Shown piece after piece: positions 37,301-52,300 of a stretch of 64,000 nt of DNA. The notes under the pieces are model-generated. The model did no database searches. It was given only the letters and a program-made list of their open reading frames with translations, and was not told the origin of the DNA. Source of the stretch: Piliocolobus tephrosceles (Eukaryota; Chordata; Mammalia; Primates; Cercopithecidae); NCBI RefSeq assembly GCF_002776525.5, contig NC_045443.1, positions 47,871,648-47,935,647 on the forward strand. Direction: 5' to 3'. Position 1 is the stretch's first letter. Each line of letters opens with the position of its first letter. A program made the translations under genes and the position numbers.

Positions 37301-40300
37301 GGGTGATTTTAAATGCCAAACTGAATTAACCGCAGTGTCAGGTCACTTCTATTTTAGTTACTTTTGTGAATTTACTTGGTGTAGCATTAAAAGGTGTCCA
37401 GACCTTACTCTGGAGATGATAGAAGTCTTTATAGGATATGAGAGTTAAAGAAAATAAGGTTAAGTGTGTATTGCATCAGATCCTAGTGTTTACAGCAAGG
37501 GGAAGCCTTGGCCAGTGCCGATAGATTACAAAATTCCAGTTCATGTAGCATTTGCTTCTCTGAGAACTGCTGCTCTGTCAGCGAAAAAGGAGCCCACGGT
37601 ATAAAAGCCATGATCACCATGGATGATTTTATTACAAAGTGTAATTCAGCAAAATGCCCTTGTTATATTCTACAAAGTGGGCCAGAAAAGCAGGGAGGGG
37701 AGTTGCTGTTGATGCAGTTTGTGGGCAAAGTAGGTCACTTTGCATTTCTGTGTATAGCTGGGCAAGAGAACCTAGTTTCTATGAGAGCTTATATCAGCAT
37801 TGGGGTTCCTTAGATTCAGCATATGGTCTAGGTGTAGTAAGTCTCATTATTCACTAGAGACTGGGGCAGTTTCCTTCAAACATGGTTGTCTGATTCTTCT
37901 CATTTCCTGAGCACTACAAAATCCACATCTTTGTTTAATTGTGGTCTTAATGAAATCATAGGATTGTGGGATCCATACTGAGATTATAATTATGAAATAT
38001 TTTGAGAATTACTGTTATAAACAATACAGTGTATTGTGAACAGGTCCATCATCCTGAGAGAGTTAAATGTCACACATTTCCAGAAGGAAACATGCAAGGG
38101 AGTAAACTGACCTTATCTGTCCCACATGTGTTCTTTGAAACCATCCTGTCCAGTGTGGTACATGAGTGGCTTTTAGCAGCAGCCAGGGCCTGTGGTGCCA
38201 TGTTGGGGCTGAGCCTCCTGATGCTTATTGTTGTCCATTTGTTTTCTAGGTCAGCAAAGCAGCCTGTATTCTCACCGGTCAGACCCTAATGCGGCTACTG
38301 AGGTCCCGAGAGGCGGCAGCAGCAGTGGATGTGAAAACCTGGCCAACCATCATTGACACAGGTGAAAGGGAGACTTCTCCTGAGGGTGGAGGCAGTGAGA
38401 GCTCACAATACCTGAGATCTCTTCTATTCTCATGCCAGACTTGTTTACCCTTCCTTTATGTCTTCTGCCTGCTAAGACAGAGGCAAAACCTAGCATCAGT
38501 AAGCTTGTGCAGGACTAGACACTGACAGCAGATGCAAAGGGCGAGATCACAGTCTGCTAAGAGTTCTCCAAACAAAAGTGTTTCGCTGTTACTCTTGGCA
38601 TCATCAAAAGGTGGTTAGGTCTTTATGCTACATGTACTGTGTATATGTAGGGCCAAGTAAAATATTGAGACAATCTGATCCTTTTGTTGGAGATGTGATA
38701 TTGTTGAAATAATACTGGACTGGGAGTCAGGTGATTTGGGTTCTGGCTCAAGCTTCATTACCTACTGCCTGTGTAATCCTGACTGAAATTACCCTTTCCT
38801 AAGCTACTGCCTACCCCTGCCTGACTTGTATATTTATTGAGAAGATAAAATGCAGTGTAATATGAAAATACTATACTTTGAAAGCCATAAAGTACAAAAT
38901 TTTTAGATAGTATTCATATTAAAGAAGGGGTTAAGATAAGGGAATGGCTGAAAACGCTGTGGTATAGAAAGAATGTGGGTTTTGGAGTCAGGCAGGTAGG
39001 GTTTAAGTCCTGCTCTATCTGCTACTCTCTGAGTATCCTTACTAACCTGTCTGTAAAGTGGGAGTTGTAAAGATTAAATGATGTAATGCAAAGCTCCTAG
39101 CATGTAATCTTAATAACATCTAACTTTCATTGAGCCCTTATGTCAGTCATTTAACGTGTTATATACTTTTATCCTTACCCTATAAGTTGTTATTTTTATC
39201 CTCATTTTGCAGATTAGAAAACTGAGGGAAGTTAAATAAGCAGCAGAACTGAAATACAAATCCAGCCAGTTTGGCTCCATCCCCAGCCTCTTAACCATTA
39301 ATGTCCTCCCTACCCTTTTTTTTTTTTTAAAAAAAAACTCTGGATTCAAATGCAGGAATGACATGTATTTGTGGTTATTGTGTACCAGATGCCGAACTGG
39401 GTTTTTAAAATATTTATTACTGAAGGATAGAAGCACAGTTGTATATATATGTATCACAAATGGATTGTATTGGTGTTAATGATGCTGGTAGATCTATGGT
39501 TAATGGGCTGAATCACAACAGGAAGGTTTCCTTAGGCACTTGAGTGGTCATATGAGTGACCCTTCCCTGCACAAAGGGAGGTCAAAGGTGATAGTCTTTC
39601 ATTTGACCAGAAATGGGTGCCCTATGATTTGGTGATTTAAAACTCACAGTTAGACGTCCTCCTTGATCCAGAAAGGAGCCATTGAAGAGGTATGGCTGGA
39701 GCCAGAGGACATCTTTGACATCCCTGGTTTTAGCATGACTTATAAAGCACATGGGGGGAAGTAGAGGAGGTATCGTAAATGAGTGAAAGCAGCGAATTAC
39801 CAGTTCTTGGCTACCATTCTCTTTTGGAGACAGAGCCCTCACTCTGTCACCCAGGCTGGAGTGCAGGGGCGCAATCTCGGCTCACTGCAACCTCTACCTC
39901 CCAGGTTCAAGAGATTCTCCTGCCTCAGCCTCCCGAGTAGCTGGGATTACAGGTATGAACCACCGTGCCTGGCTAATTTTTGTATTTTTAGTAGAGACAG
40001 GGGTTGCCATGTTGGCCAGGCTGGTCTCGAACCCCCGTCCTCAAAGTGATCCACCTGCCTCGGCCTCCCAAAGTGCTAGGATTACAAGTGTGAGCCACTG
40101 TGCCTAGCCACCATTTTTATTTTTATTTTTTAAAGAGACATGATCTTGATATGTTGCCCAGGTTGGTCTCACACTCCTGGGTTCACACAATCCTCCTGCC
40201 TCAGCCTCCCAAGTAGGTGGGACTATAGGCCTGAGTCACTGCACCCAGATAGATTACTATTCTTAAAATTCTGCCAGCTTAACCAGGCGCCATGGCTCAT

Positions 40301-43300
40301 GCTTGTAATGCCAGCACTTTGGGAGGCTGAGGCAGGAGGATCACTTGAGCTCAGGAGTTGGAGACTAGCCTGGGCAATATAGTGAGACTTCACCGCTACG
40401 AAAAACAAAAATTTTTTAAAATTTAGCTAGGCATGGTGGCAGAGACCTGTAGTCCCAGCTACTCAGGAGGCTGAGGTGGGAGGATCATTTGAGCCCAGCA
40501 GATGGAGGTTGTAGTGACCCAAGATCAAGCCACTGTATTCCCACCTGGGCAATAGAGCAAGACTCTTGTCTTTAGAAAAAAAAAATCTGCTAAGTTAACT
40601 TAGAGAAATACTTTCCAACTTTTAAATCCATACATGATTAATATAACACATACTAAAGTGTAAATAATGAACTTTAACTTGAAACCAGCATAACAGCTAA
40701 TGCTTTTTAAGCATTTCTTCAGTCAGTTGCTTTAAAAGTGCTTTATGTGAATTAAATTTCCAGCAGTTCTATGAGGGTAGGTATTATTTTAGAGATTCAT
40801 TTTAGAGAAGAAGAGAACAGCCACAAAGAGGTGAAATAACTCCAGGGTCACGTAGCTGATGGCAGAGCTGGCATTTGAACAGCAGTCTGCTTCCCACTGT
40901 GTTCTGTTTCCCCTTACTAAGCTGCTAGCAGATACATTTACCTGATGTAGATTTGCTTGCCTGTGTTGTCTAGTGTTGTCCTCAACCCCAGCCCACCTCT
41001 AAGAATGACATATGTGAGCTACTTGGTTAAACATGAGAAGCCTAAGCTTTAGCAAATCCCCGAAGCTAAATTTGGCCATAGCAAACCCACAGAAAACCAG
41101 TTGAAGAGCAATGATTTTCATGTTCCCGCATGTTGGATTGACATCAGGTTTTTTTCTTTTCATGGCAGATGATTTACCCAGGAAAAGGTTACCTCAGCTG
41201 TATAAACCACCCACCCCTGAGATGTTGGCATATCTTGATTTTAGTGTCTCCACAACTGGCATGCTTACAGGAGTGAAGGTAAGCTGCATGCTGGAAAAAT
41301 GCCACGTCTGCCAAAAAATAGAGATGACCACTGCCCCAGAAACTTTAGACACAGAGGCTAAGTGGTTGTACCAGAGACCGGTAGGCAGAGTGAGGATCAA
41401 GGGTCGCTGCTCATTTAAATAAAGGCATTAGCTCCTCTGGAATGAGTTATCACAAGGAATTTGTATTATTAAGTGTCTGAACCTAGCATTGAAGCTGAAA
41501 GATAAAAAGAGTTTGTTAAAATATGTATGAAATCTGATATTTAGATATCATAAAATTCAGTATTAGATTGGGCACAGTGGCTCACGCCTGTTATCCCAGC
41601 TCCTTCGGAGGCCAAGGTGGGCAGATCACCTGAAGTCTGGAGTTCGACACCAGCCTGAACAACATGGAAAACCCCTTCTCTACTAAAAATAGAAAATTAG
41701 CTGGGCATGGTGGTGCATGTCTGTAATCCCAGCTACTTGGGAGGCTGAGATTGCAGTGAGCTGAGATCGTGCCATTGCACCACAACCTGGACAACAGGAG
41801 TGAAACTCCATCTTTAAAAAAAAAATTATTATTAACTAATGAACAGAAATATGTTCCCTTAATGGAGACTTAGGTTAGGCTTTGAAGCACTAAAAATTAT
41901 ACATTGTTTTGAGGAGTTTAGGGAATTGAAACTCATCAAAGCTGTCGTCAGAGCTGTTTTGCTGCCTGTGGGATGACAGTTCCAGCCTGTTCCATTTTCC
42001 ATACTTTGCAGATGTCCCACTCTGCAGTGAACGCTCTGTGTCGAGCCATCAAGCTCCAGTGCGAGTTGTACTCTTCTCGGCAGATTGCCATCTGCCTTGA
42101 CCCTTACTGTGGACTTGGCTTCGCGCTCTGGTGTCTCTGCAGGTAGGGATGGAAAAGCCAAGAAGACAGAATGTGTGGGGGTATACTTTATGGCCATGAT
42201 CATCTCATCCTTTCCTTTGCTCCCTTAATTTGGTAAAGTTTCAGTAAAATGCTAGTGTTTTCAGAATTTATGGATCTACTGTGTCTGTGAAGTTTGTTTA
42301 TAAACAGTTTTGTCTGTATTCCCTTTGTTATTTTCTGTTAATTTTATTCTTCGTACAAAATGGCAGTGATCCTGTTACTTGCTCTCTTCTCCACCATGTA
42401 ATCCTTGCTTTAGAAGCAAAGCCAAGTAGAACGATGATTCTCGGGTGAAATATGTCATGCTTTGACAGCCAGCATGTACCCCCTAGGCTTGGCAGGAAGG
42501 AGCACAGTGGGATGGGATGATAGCATGTGGATGGAAAGTAGCACATTTGCCCTGGCCAAGTTGCTCCTTGCAGAATACAGATCCCAGCTCCTCTCACCAC
42601 TCCCCCAGAGAACCTCATCTCAGACCTGCATTTTCATCTCCTTGGTGTACATCATGAATGCTTTATAGATGCCTGTAGCTCAACATTCTCCTCCTGTTCT
42701 TTCTTTGTTAGGGTAGGATCATCCATATAGGGGCCCACACTAGAAACATGGGTCTTATCTTCAGATTCTTTATCTTCATGTCTTGTGTCTAATCAAATGT
42801 ATGTCCTTTGGCTTGGTTGTTCTACACCTATATGTACATAAGAATCACCTGGGGGTCTTTTAACAAAAATTAATGGGACTCCCCAAGACTTATTAATCTT
42901 CATCTCCAGAGGTGGTGACCACACCACCAGTATTTTGAAATACAGGATTCCTGAGCCTCTAGTGATTCTGATCTGTAAACAGGTTTAGGCATAAAATCAC
43001 TGCCATTTTGTATGAGCCAAGAGTTTAAGCTTTGTAGCTATAGAAGGGACATGATAGGAACCCTGTTCCTTCCTTTTTTTTTTCTAAAAAAAAAAAAAAA
43101 AAAAAACTATTGTGTTGATAGTTCTTCCTATTGATGGACTGAATATGGATATGAGGATCCATATTTCCTTTCTGTCCTTTTTTCTCTTTCTTTCTTTTTC
43201 TTTTTTTTTTTCTGTTTTTTGTTTTGTTTTGTTTTATTTTGTTTTTTCTTTTTTTTTTTGAGACGGAGTCTCGCTCTGTCGCCCAGGCTGGAGTGCAGTG

Positions 43301-46300
43301 GCCGGATCTCAGCTCGCTGCAAGCTCCGCCTCCTGGGTTTACACCATTCTCCTGCCTCAGCCTCCCAAGTAGCTGGGACTATAGGCGCCCGCCACTGCGC
43401 CCGGCTAATTTTTTTTGTATTTTTTAGTAGAGACGGGGTTTCACCATGTTAGCCAGGATGGTCTCGATCTCCTGACCTCATGATCCGCCCGTCTCGGCCC
43501 CCCAAAGTGCCGGGATTAGAGGCTTGAGCCACCATGCCCGGCCTGTTTTGTTTTTTTTTTTTGAGTCAGTGTCTTCCTCTGTTGCCCAGGCTGGAGTGCA
43601 GTGGTGCAGTCTCAGCTCACTGCAACCTCCACCTCCCAAGCTCACGCGATCCTTCCACCTCAGCCTCCTGAGTAGCTGGGAGTACAGGTGCACACCACCA
43701 CACCTGGCTAATTTTTTAGTAGAGACAGCATTTTGCCATGTTGCCCAGGCTGGTCTCGAACTCCTGGACTCAGGCAGTCCACCTACCGTGACCTCCCAAA
43801 GTACTGGGATTACAGGTGTGAGCCACCACGCCCAGCCTCATTCCTTCTTTTTCATCCTGGACTACACTGTTGGGTTCAAGCCTGTATCACCTCTCACCTG
43901 AACTATTGCAGCCTCTCCTGTCTCTCAACTTTCAGTGGCTGGCATCACCAATCCTTACTCCATATGTCCATATTGTCAGTGTTGCCCCAACTTAAAGTTG
44001 CAATGAATGCCTGCTGGGTGAAGTCTAAACTCCTTCATATGATGGTTAAGCCCTGTCACAGTTTGGCCTTAGCCCTTCTGGCCTTACTCCTCCGTGCACC
44101 CTGTGTGCTAGGATTTCAGTTGAATACTCTCTCTCTCTCATTTTTTTTTTTTTTTTTAGGAGACAGGGTCTCAATCTGTCGCCCAGTCTGAAGTGCAGTG
44201 GCACAGTCACAGCTCACTGCAGCCTCTCGGGCTCAAATGATCCTCCCACCTCAGCCTCCCAAGTAGCTGGGACTATAGGTGTGTGCCAGCACGCCTGGCT
44301 AATTGTTAAAAAAACTTTTTTGTAGAGGCATGAGTTTTGCTTTATTACCCAGGCTGGTCTTCAACTTCTGGGCTCCAGCGATCCTCCCATCATGGCCTCC
44401 CAGAGTACTGGGATTACAGACATAAGCCACCGTGCCTGGCCACTTGAATACTAATAATATTTTTGATGGCTTCAAATATGCTGTACTTATCAGCCTTTGT
44501 ATATGTTGTTCCTCTGCCTAGAACACCCTCACTACTGTCCCCACTTCTTCTGGCCACTGTCAAATTCATATTCATTCTTCAAGCTCCAGCTCAAGTGTCA
44601 CCAGCTCAGTGAAGCACTACCACTCCCCCACCCTGGTTTATCGAGCTTGAATGAATTGCTGTTTATTCTGTGATCTCAATGTTCTTGATTCACATCTCAT
44701 ATTCAGAGCATCAATAAAATGGTTATTAACATCTTTAAAAGAAACCATAGGAATAAAATCCAGTCCACACATAAAGTTTCTGAAGAAAAAGAGGAAAAAA
44801 TGCTACTCCATCAGGGTTTTAAAGATTAGTTATTAGGAATTACCTTTCCAGAATATTTAGTATCATCTTGACCATATTAATTAGCTTGAGGGCAGTTGTA
44901 AGAATGTTATGTAGACTAAAGCAACCTACCACAGTCTGCTTTATTTCATAGTTGCTCCTCTTGCGAGTTGTATAGGAACAAGACTGATTCTTAGAGCTTT
45001 ACATCTCATATGTCCCTACACTGTCCTTTACACTCGGTAAATATCTGTGGAATTGGTGGGGTTCTGAACTATCAGGTGTCAAGGATGAACTGATGATTCC
45101 AGCTGTTGTCTATTTCACTGCAGTGTCTATTCAGGCCACCAGTCTGTCTTAATTCCTCCTATGGAGTTAGAGAACAACCTTTTCCTCTGGCTCGCCACGG
45201 TCAACCAGTACAAAATAAGGGACACTTTCTGCTCCTATTCAGTGATGGAGCTCTGCACCAAAGGACTTGGCAACCAAGTGGAAGTGCTAAAGGTAAGAAG
45301 CAGCTCCAGCAGGTGGCCAGTCCCAAAAGGTTTTGAAGAAACGAGCCAGGACGTAACAGGGCCAGAGCAGGGCCTAATAGACATGTTTGATTGCCTTTTT
45401 CAAGTCACTCATTTTAAAAAGGGTGTATTGTAAACCTTGGCAAGTTTCTCTCTTCCACCTTCCTAATTTAGTGCACTCTTTCACAGTTTAATATGATTCT
45501 TACTTTGTGGACAAGAAGGGGGAACTGGTTGGGAGGCTAACTGGAAAGACTTTATGTAAACATAAAAGGGAACTGTGGCTTCCAATACTTTTCCTAATAG
45601 AATTTGAAACCTCAAGATATTAAGAATTCAGAATATCCCCAAAGATAAGGGTAACTCATTCATTCATGTGTGTGTCAAATGATGATCTGACTGGCATATG
45701 AGAAAGTCAGAAAATACTGAATTTTCTTTGATAGAAAAATGTGATCTTTGGAATGCATAGAGACAAGAGATTAGATCGCCAGAGTTCTAGATTAATTTTT
45801 CTCTCAGTCCCATCAAATATGGGGACATCTAAGGTACAGAAATGAGGAGGGATAAAAAAGTACTGCTGAAGAGCCTTAGATTTTTAGAAGAAAGAGGAAA
45901 GAACTAGAGAATGAGTGAATTTACCAGCAGATAGTGATTTTAATGGGATGCCTTGGCCATTTCTTCTTTTCTGAAAGCTGCTTTTCTGTGTATGCCTGAG
46001 GTGAGAATATACAATTGCTTGGCTTTTCCTGACCAAGGAGCTAGAACAGTGGCCTTACCTGTTCAGTTATTTTATGATCCTACTGACTTAACTCCCATAT
46101 AATGGTGTCTTGCAGACCAGAGGGATCAACCTCTCCTGTGTCCGGACCTGTGTGGTGGTGGCGGAGGAGCGGCCCCGCGTTGCACTCCAGCAGTCCTTCT
46201 CCAAGCTCTTCAAAGACATCGGGCTGTCCCCGCGGGCTGTCAGCACCACTTTTGGATCAAGAGTCAATGTAGCAATATGTTTACAGGTGACCCTCATGAA

Positions 46301-49300
46301 ATCTTGTCTGCTCACAAACAGGAGAGGAATGTGGAGTATCCCAGAGCATGGGCTTTGGAGCCAGGCTGCCTGGGCTTGAGCCTCAGCCACGCTTACTTGC
46401 TTTAGAAGTTTGGGCTTTTTAATCTCCATTTCTTTGTGTCTCATTTTGCTCACCTGTAAAGTGAAGGTAGCAGTACTGTGCTTCCCCAGGCAGCTCTGCA
46501 CAATCACTGAGCTACCAGCTCGGAGCTCTTGGAACAGTGCTAGCAGCGAGCGCAATGTTCATGTTTATTTGAATCGCTGTCGTGTGGTCATGATGATGAG
46601 TCACAAAGATTTGAGTCCTATTTGGATTTCACTTGTATCTGACCTGTTTTTCCTTTTTCTTTTTCTTTTTTTTATTTGAGATGGAGCCTTGCTCTGTCAC
46701 CCCAGCTGGAGTGCAGTGGCGCAATCTCAGTTCACTGCAGCCTTCGCCTCCTGGGTTCAAGCGGTTCTCTCACCTCAGCCTCCCGAGTAGCTGGGGTTAC
46801 AGGCATGCACCACCACGCCTGGCTATTTTTTGTATTTTTAGTAGAGACAGGGTTTCACCCTGTTGGCCAGGCTGGTCTCAAACTCCTGACCTCAAGTGAT
46901 CCAGCCACCTCAGCCTCCCAAAGTGCTGGGATTACAGACATGAGCTACCGTGCCCGGTCTGACCTTCTGTTTTTCTGTCTCTATATTCTATACCATTTTT
47001 TTTTTTTTTCTGTTTCTTTTTTTTGAGACAGAGTCTCGCTCTGTCGCCCAGGCTGGAGTGCAGTGGCCGGATCTCAGCTCACTGCAAATTCCGCCTCCCG
47101 GGTTTACGCCATTCTCCTGCCTCAGCCTCCCGAGTAGCTGGGACTACAGGCGCCCGCCACCTCACCCGGCTAGTTTTTTGTATTTTTTAGTAGAGACGGG
47201 GTTTCACCATGTTAGCCAGGATGGTCTCCATCTCCTGACCTCATGATCCGCCCGTCTCGGCCTCCCAAAGTGCTGGGATTACAGGCTTGAGCCATTGCGC
47301 CCGGCCTCTTTATTTTAATTTTTTTCAAACAATAACCTTGTATTCTGTTCTCCATCCAGATGGCAACTTTGTCATGTTATTCTTGATAGGTAAATAACAG
47401 AAAAGGGACTATAACTGAGACTTAATTTTATGTATTAATAGCTAATAAAGCAAATATAGGGTCAAGTGTGTTCATGCCTGTAATCCCAGTACTTTGTGAG
47501 GCCAAGGCAGGAGGATTGCTTGAGCCCTTAAGTTTGAGACCAGCCTGGGCAACATAGTTGAGATCTCATCTCTCCCCTACCCCCACCACCCACCCGCAAA
47601 AAAAAATAGCTGGGCTTGGTGGTGCATGCCTCTAGTCCCAGCTACCTGGAAATCTGAGCAGGGGGATTGCTTGAGCCCAGGAAGTTGAGGCTGCAGTGAG
47701 CTGTGATTGTACTGCTGCACTCCAGCAGCCTGGGTGGCAGATTGAGACCCTGTCTCTTTGATAAGGCAAATATAGGCACGGACAAAAGTGAGTGAAAGAA
47801 GATACCACACATACGTGGATTATTTCAGGTCTTCTGTGACCTTCTTCTTTCAGAAGGGTCTTGATGGTTTAACCTTGAGCCCCATCATAATAGCCCTCTT
47901 GCTGTCACTGTGGCCAGTATTGGTTTTGCAAGTCCCTGGATTGCCGACCTGTCTCACCTCTGCTTTGAATCCAGGGATGAAAGCCCTCCTCAGCATGGAA
48001 ACGTTTCAGTGCTGCCACAGTCCCCATGATAAGAGTGAGAGCAGTGGGCCTAGGAAGCCACTCTCCAAGGGAGGAGAGGCAAAAAGAGTGTGGATTTTTC
48101 ATGTATATGGCTAAATTGTTTTCGTTTGAAAATGTGACATACAGTTTATCGAAATTCTAAACAATGCATTGATTTGTCTTTCTTTAGGGAACCTCAGGGC
48201 CTGATCCGACTACTGTGTATGTGGATCTGAAATCACTAAGACATGACAGGTACAACAGATTTATTAATGCTCCTTTCCTACTAGTTCCTAACCGTAACAA
48301 ATTCGGAAGCTCAGAGCCAGCATTTTCCCTCATTCCTTTTGTTCATATCTTCCAGGAGGGGAATGGGAAGAGGGAAGGGATTTGTTTTTATCATTAATAC
48401 ATAAGATTTACATTTATAAGAAAGCTTTAATTCTCTCAGTTGCTCCACTGTTCTTTCATATTAACGTATAATAGTTATTGCCCATATAAAAGTATTTTGT
48501 GACATTTGACATAAATTAAACTAAAATGGATAGTCTCTTTCCTCTAAGAGTTTAAAAATAATAGGACAGATAAGATAAATGAGTCAGAGTAGGGTTTTTG
48601 AAACAATACTTTATCTGAGCCTCATGGGTAAAAGCCTGCCTCCTTAGCCCAGAAGGGAATTATAGCTGTGTCCCAAGGTGAGCACTGGCCCAGGGCTCCA
48701 AGACCTCTCTTCCCAAGCCCCACTCCCCTGGGTGTGTTATCTGGAGTGCCTCACTGCACTGACCTAGCCCACAGAAGTAGAGCATCTCTCTCATGCAGCA
48801 GTTTGAAACCTAGGAAGATTTTGCCACCCCACTGGAGATTTCACAATGTCTGGAAACATTTTGGGTTGTCATAAAAGGGGGCTTGCTACTGACATCTAGT
48901 GGGCAGAGGCCAGAGGTGTTGCTAAACACTCTACAATGCACAGAATAGCCCCTTTCAACAAAAAATTATCTGACCAAAATGTTAGTAGTGCTGAGTTTGA
49001 GAAACCCTGCTGTAGTGTGAGGAAGAGAGACAAGTTAGAGGTCGTGGGAAGGCAGCACTGAGCTGCAGGAACATGGCAACTTCTCTTCTTAAAAGCCCTA
49101 TATACAGTAAATACCGTTCTTCTGCAGAGTTCGTCTTGTGGAACGTGGCGCCCCTCAGAGTTTGCTTCTCTCGGAGTCTGGAAAGGTAATTGTTCTGTTG
49201 ACCATGGGGAAGGTGGGCTGTGTGGAGAAGTGGTTCAGTTTAAAGAAACCAGAAGCCATATGATATATTAGTGTCCAGGGCAAGCTTTAATTGAAATCTG

Positions 49301-52300
49301 GAGATAATTTCAGCTTAGCTAATACTTTCAAATTCATATGGGTACATAGATAAGAAGGATAGTAAATTTGAACTCTCTTAATTTCCATCGATTTTTAAAA
49401 GTCCAACTGATATGTTATTCGTATTGACAGACCAGCAAAATGCAGTGCTCATTGTATTGTATGAAAGGTGGATAGAAGAGCTGGTTCTATGTTTTTTTTT
49501 GTTTGTTTGTTTTTTTGGAGATGGAGTCTAACTCTGCCACCCAGGCTAGAGTGCAGTGGTGCGATCTCAGCTCACTGCAACCTCTGCCTCCCAGGTTCAA
49601 GGAGAACTTGCCTCAGCCTCCAAGTAGCTGGGGTTCCAGGCGCCTGCCCCCAGGTCCAGCTAATTTTTGTGTTTTTAGTAAAGAAGGGGTTTCACCATGT
49701 TGGCCAGGCTGGTCTTGAACTCCTGACCTCAGGTGATCACCTGCCTCAGCCTCCCGAAGTGCTGGGATTACAGGCGTGAGCCACTGTGCCCATCCCGGTT
49801 CTGTCTTACAAATGTCACAAAGAGAGGAGAGGCCGACGTGGGAGTGTGGGTTAAAGTCAGGGAAGACACACATGCATTTAAAGTTGAAAATAAAAATGAG
49901 GATGAGATTAAAGATATTTGAGAGAGTTAACATCTGTGGGAGTAAGATTTCTTAGATTAGAATGAGGCTATAAAACGTCAAAAGAGAGATTTAGTGAGAA
50001 GCAGTTTACTAAGAATGATAGGAAACCCACATACATTGTCAAGACAAGTGGGAATTTCTCTGCCCTTTGACGAGATAATGATGATACCTCAGAATCCTGT
50101 CTAGTAATTCTGAAGGGCAGAGAAAAAATCGTGAAGGGGAAAAAAGAATCCCTGCCAAACCTACTTGGTGGTGTATCTCCCCATGGGGCGCTTACTCCAG
50201 TCTCACTCTGCATTTGCATCTGCCGGGGTGGGGTTTTGGCTGATTTTGTCACTGCCTTGTCACATCTTCACTTGCCTCAGCAGCCAAGCACACCTCATGA
50301 GCATTAGCCCGTGCCCGCCCTGGACTAAGGGAACTGTCTCGTCTCTTCCTTGAGGTTTTAGATGTTTGCACCCAGATAATGATTGAGGGTTTCTTGAGTA
50401 ACCTCATACTTTAAAAACCCAAGATAAAAAGGGAGTTCGAAGGGGGCAGAATATGGGTAACCAGAGAGGCCCTTCTTTTGTTAGAATGGCTGAGCCATTC
50501 CCTCAGCCAGTATATGTGTCTTCCTTTTCCTTCCTATGGAAGATCCTGGGGTCATGGATAGCCTTCTGTCCTGCAAAGCTGCTGCTGTCCTCTCTCACTC
50601 TTCACGTTCCTCCAACTCTAGCACCAGCTGGAGTCTGGAGTAGAGTCACTCAGGCTGTCCCTGCCTGCTGCCCTTTCTGTTTTAAAGGGTTTCACTGCCA
50701 TCATTCCAGTGAATGAGAAAGAGCATGAAAAAGGAAAGGTTATGCTACAAATTCTACTGTGAAGGTCCCGATCTGCAGTTTCTCATCCCTTTGAAGAGAT
50801 GGCAAACTGGCTCCCATTTTATTTTTGAGGCTGAGTTTTATTAGACCTTTGGTCTTCAGTGAACTAGGAAGGTTCAGTGAGAGCAAAACACAAGGTCTCT
50901 GCCATGGTCCCCTCAGGGTAGCTGCTGTGATACCATTGCAGCTGGCTCCCGCCCTGTGTGCCTCACCCACCTCTCCGGCAGGTAACTAACTGTGTGTTTC
51001 CTGGAGGTCATTAGATTTCACTGAACCCAATCTTTGTATTTTCCCTTTGATTCTTAGATTTTACCTGGAGTGAAAGTGGTTATTGTTAATCCTGAGACCA
51101 AAGGGCCGGTTGGAGACTCTCACCTTGGAGAGGTTTGTAATAATTTTCATTTTTACTCTGAAAAGTCAGCAGTAAAAATCTCTAGGGTTCACATTTTAGA
51201 AATCAGTAAAACTGTGGCTTTAGCTTTCCCCTGTTGTGAACGGAGTTAATTTTTTTCTGTAAGGCATGAGACTGAAACTGACAGAAGAGGGAGATTGAAA
51301 CTGGGATCCAGGGAAGATTTAGGCACCCAAACTGGAAATAGTGCCAGATTTGTCCACTGACATGCCCTTAGCTAGAAAGGAAAGTGAGCAAATCCTACAT
51401 GTTCCCATCTATTAAGGTATGAAACTGAAAGGAGTCACATATTTACAAATGTTTAAGGTCAGTCAGATGTTATATTGTATTCTAAAATGTATCCATGTTT
51501 GCATTAAAAAAAATATAGGCCCAGCCCTTTAACAAAAATATTTACATATAAATACATATTACTTATATATAAGTATATAAAAATTAACTATATAAAATAG
51601 TTAATTTTTCTTCCCCCAAATCTTTGTTTTTGTTTTTTTGAGACAGAGTCTCACTCTGTCGCCCAGGCTGGGCTCACTGCAACCTCCGCCTCCTGGGTTC
51701 AAGTGATTCTTGTGCCTCATCCTTCCAAGTAGCTGGGACTGCAGGCACGTGCCACCATGTCTGGCTAACTTTTTGTATTTTTAGTAGATAGGGTTTTACT
51801 ATGTTGCCCAGGCTGGTTTTGAACTCATGAGCTCAGATGATCCGCCCACCTCAGCCTCCCAAAATACTAGGATTACAGGCATGAGCCCCCATGCCCAGCC
51901 TCCCCAAATCTTTGAAGGATGCTGGTATTTCATTACGTAGCTGAATGGGAGGAGTACTGTAAGTGCAGGAGCCAGATGACCTGGGCTCTGCCACTTACAA
52001 GCTTCTCAGTATTAGACAGGTTAATCTCTCGGGGCCTCAGTTTCCTCATCCATAAATAATAATAGCACTGGCAGCCAGGCACAGTGGCTCATGCCTGTAA
52101 TCCCAGCACTTTGGGAGGCCGAGGCGGGCAGACCACGAGGTCAAGAAATCAAGACCATCCTGGCCAACATGAGGAAACCCCATCTCTACTAAAAATACAA
52201 AAATTAGCTGGATGTGGTGGCGTGTGCCCATAGTCCCAGCTACTCAGGAGGCTGAGGCTTGAACCGGGGAAGCGGAGGTTGCAGTGAGTCGAGACTGCAC

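Noticed and set aside
37508..37813. 101-aa frame in a repeat-free intron
   Set aside because: No homology, no splice or promoter context; chance frame.
41279..41422. Coding extension of exon 18 (open for 48 codons past the donor)
   Set aside because: A good gtaagc donor and correct phase to exon 19 show this is intron read-through.
43733..44191. 152-aa frame on the + strand
   Set aside because: Begins in an Alu, crosses an L2 and ends in another Alu.
46088..46555. 155-aa frame on the - strand
   Set aside because: Antisense shadow of DIP2B exon 21 and an adjoining MIR; no recognised homology.
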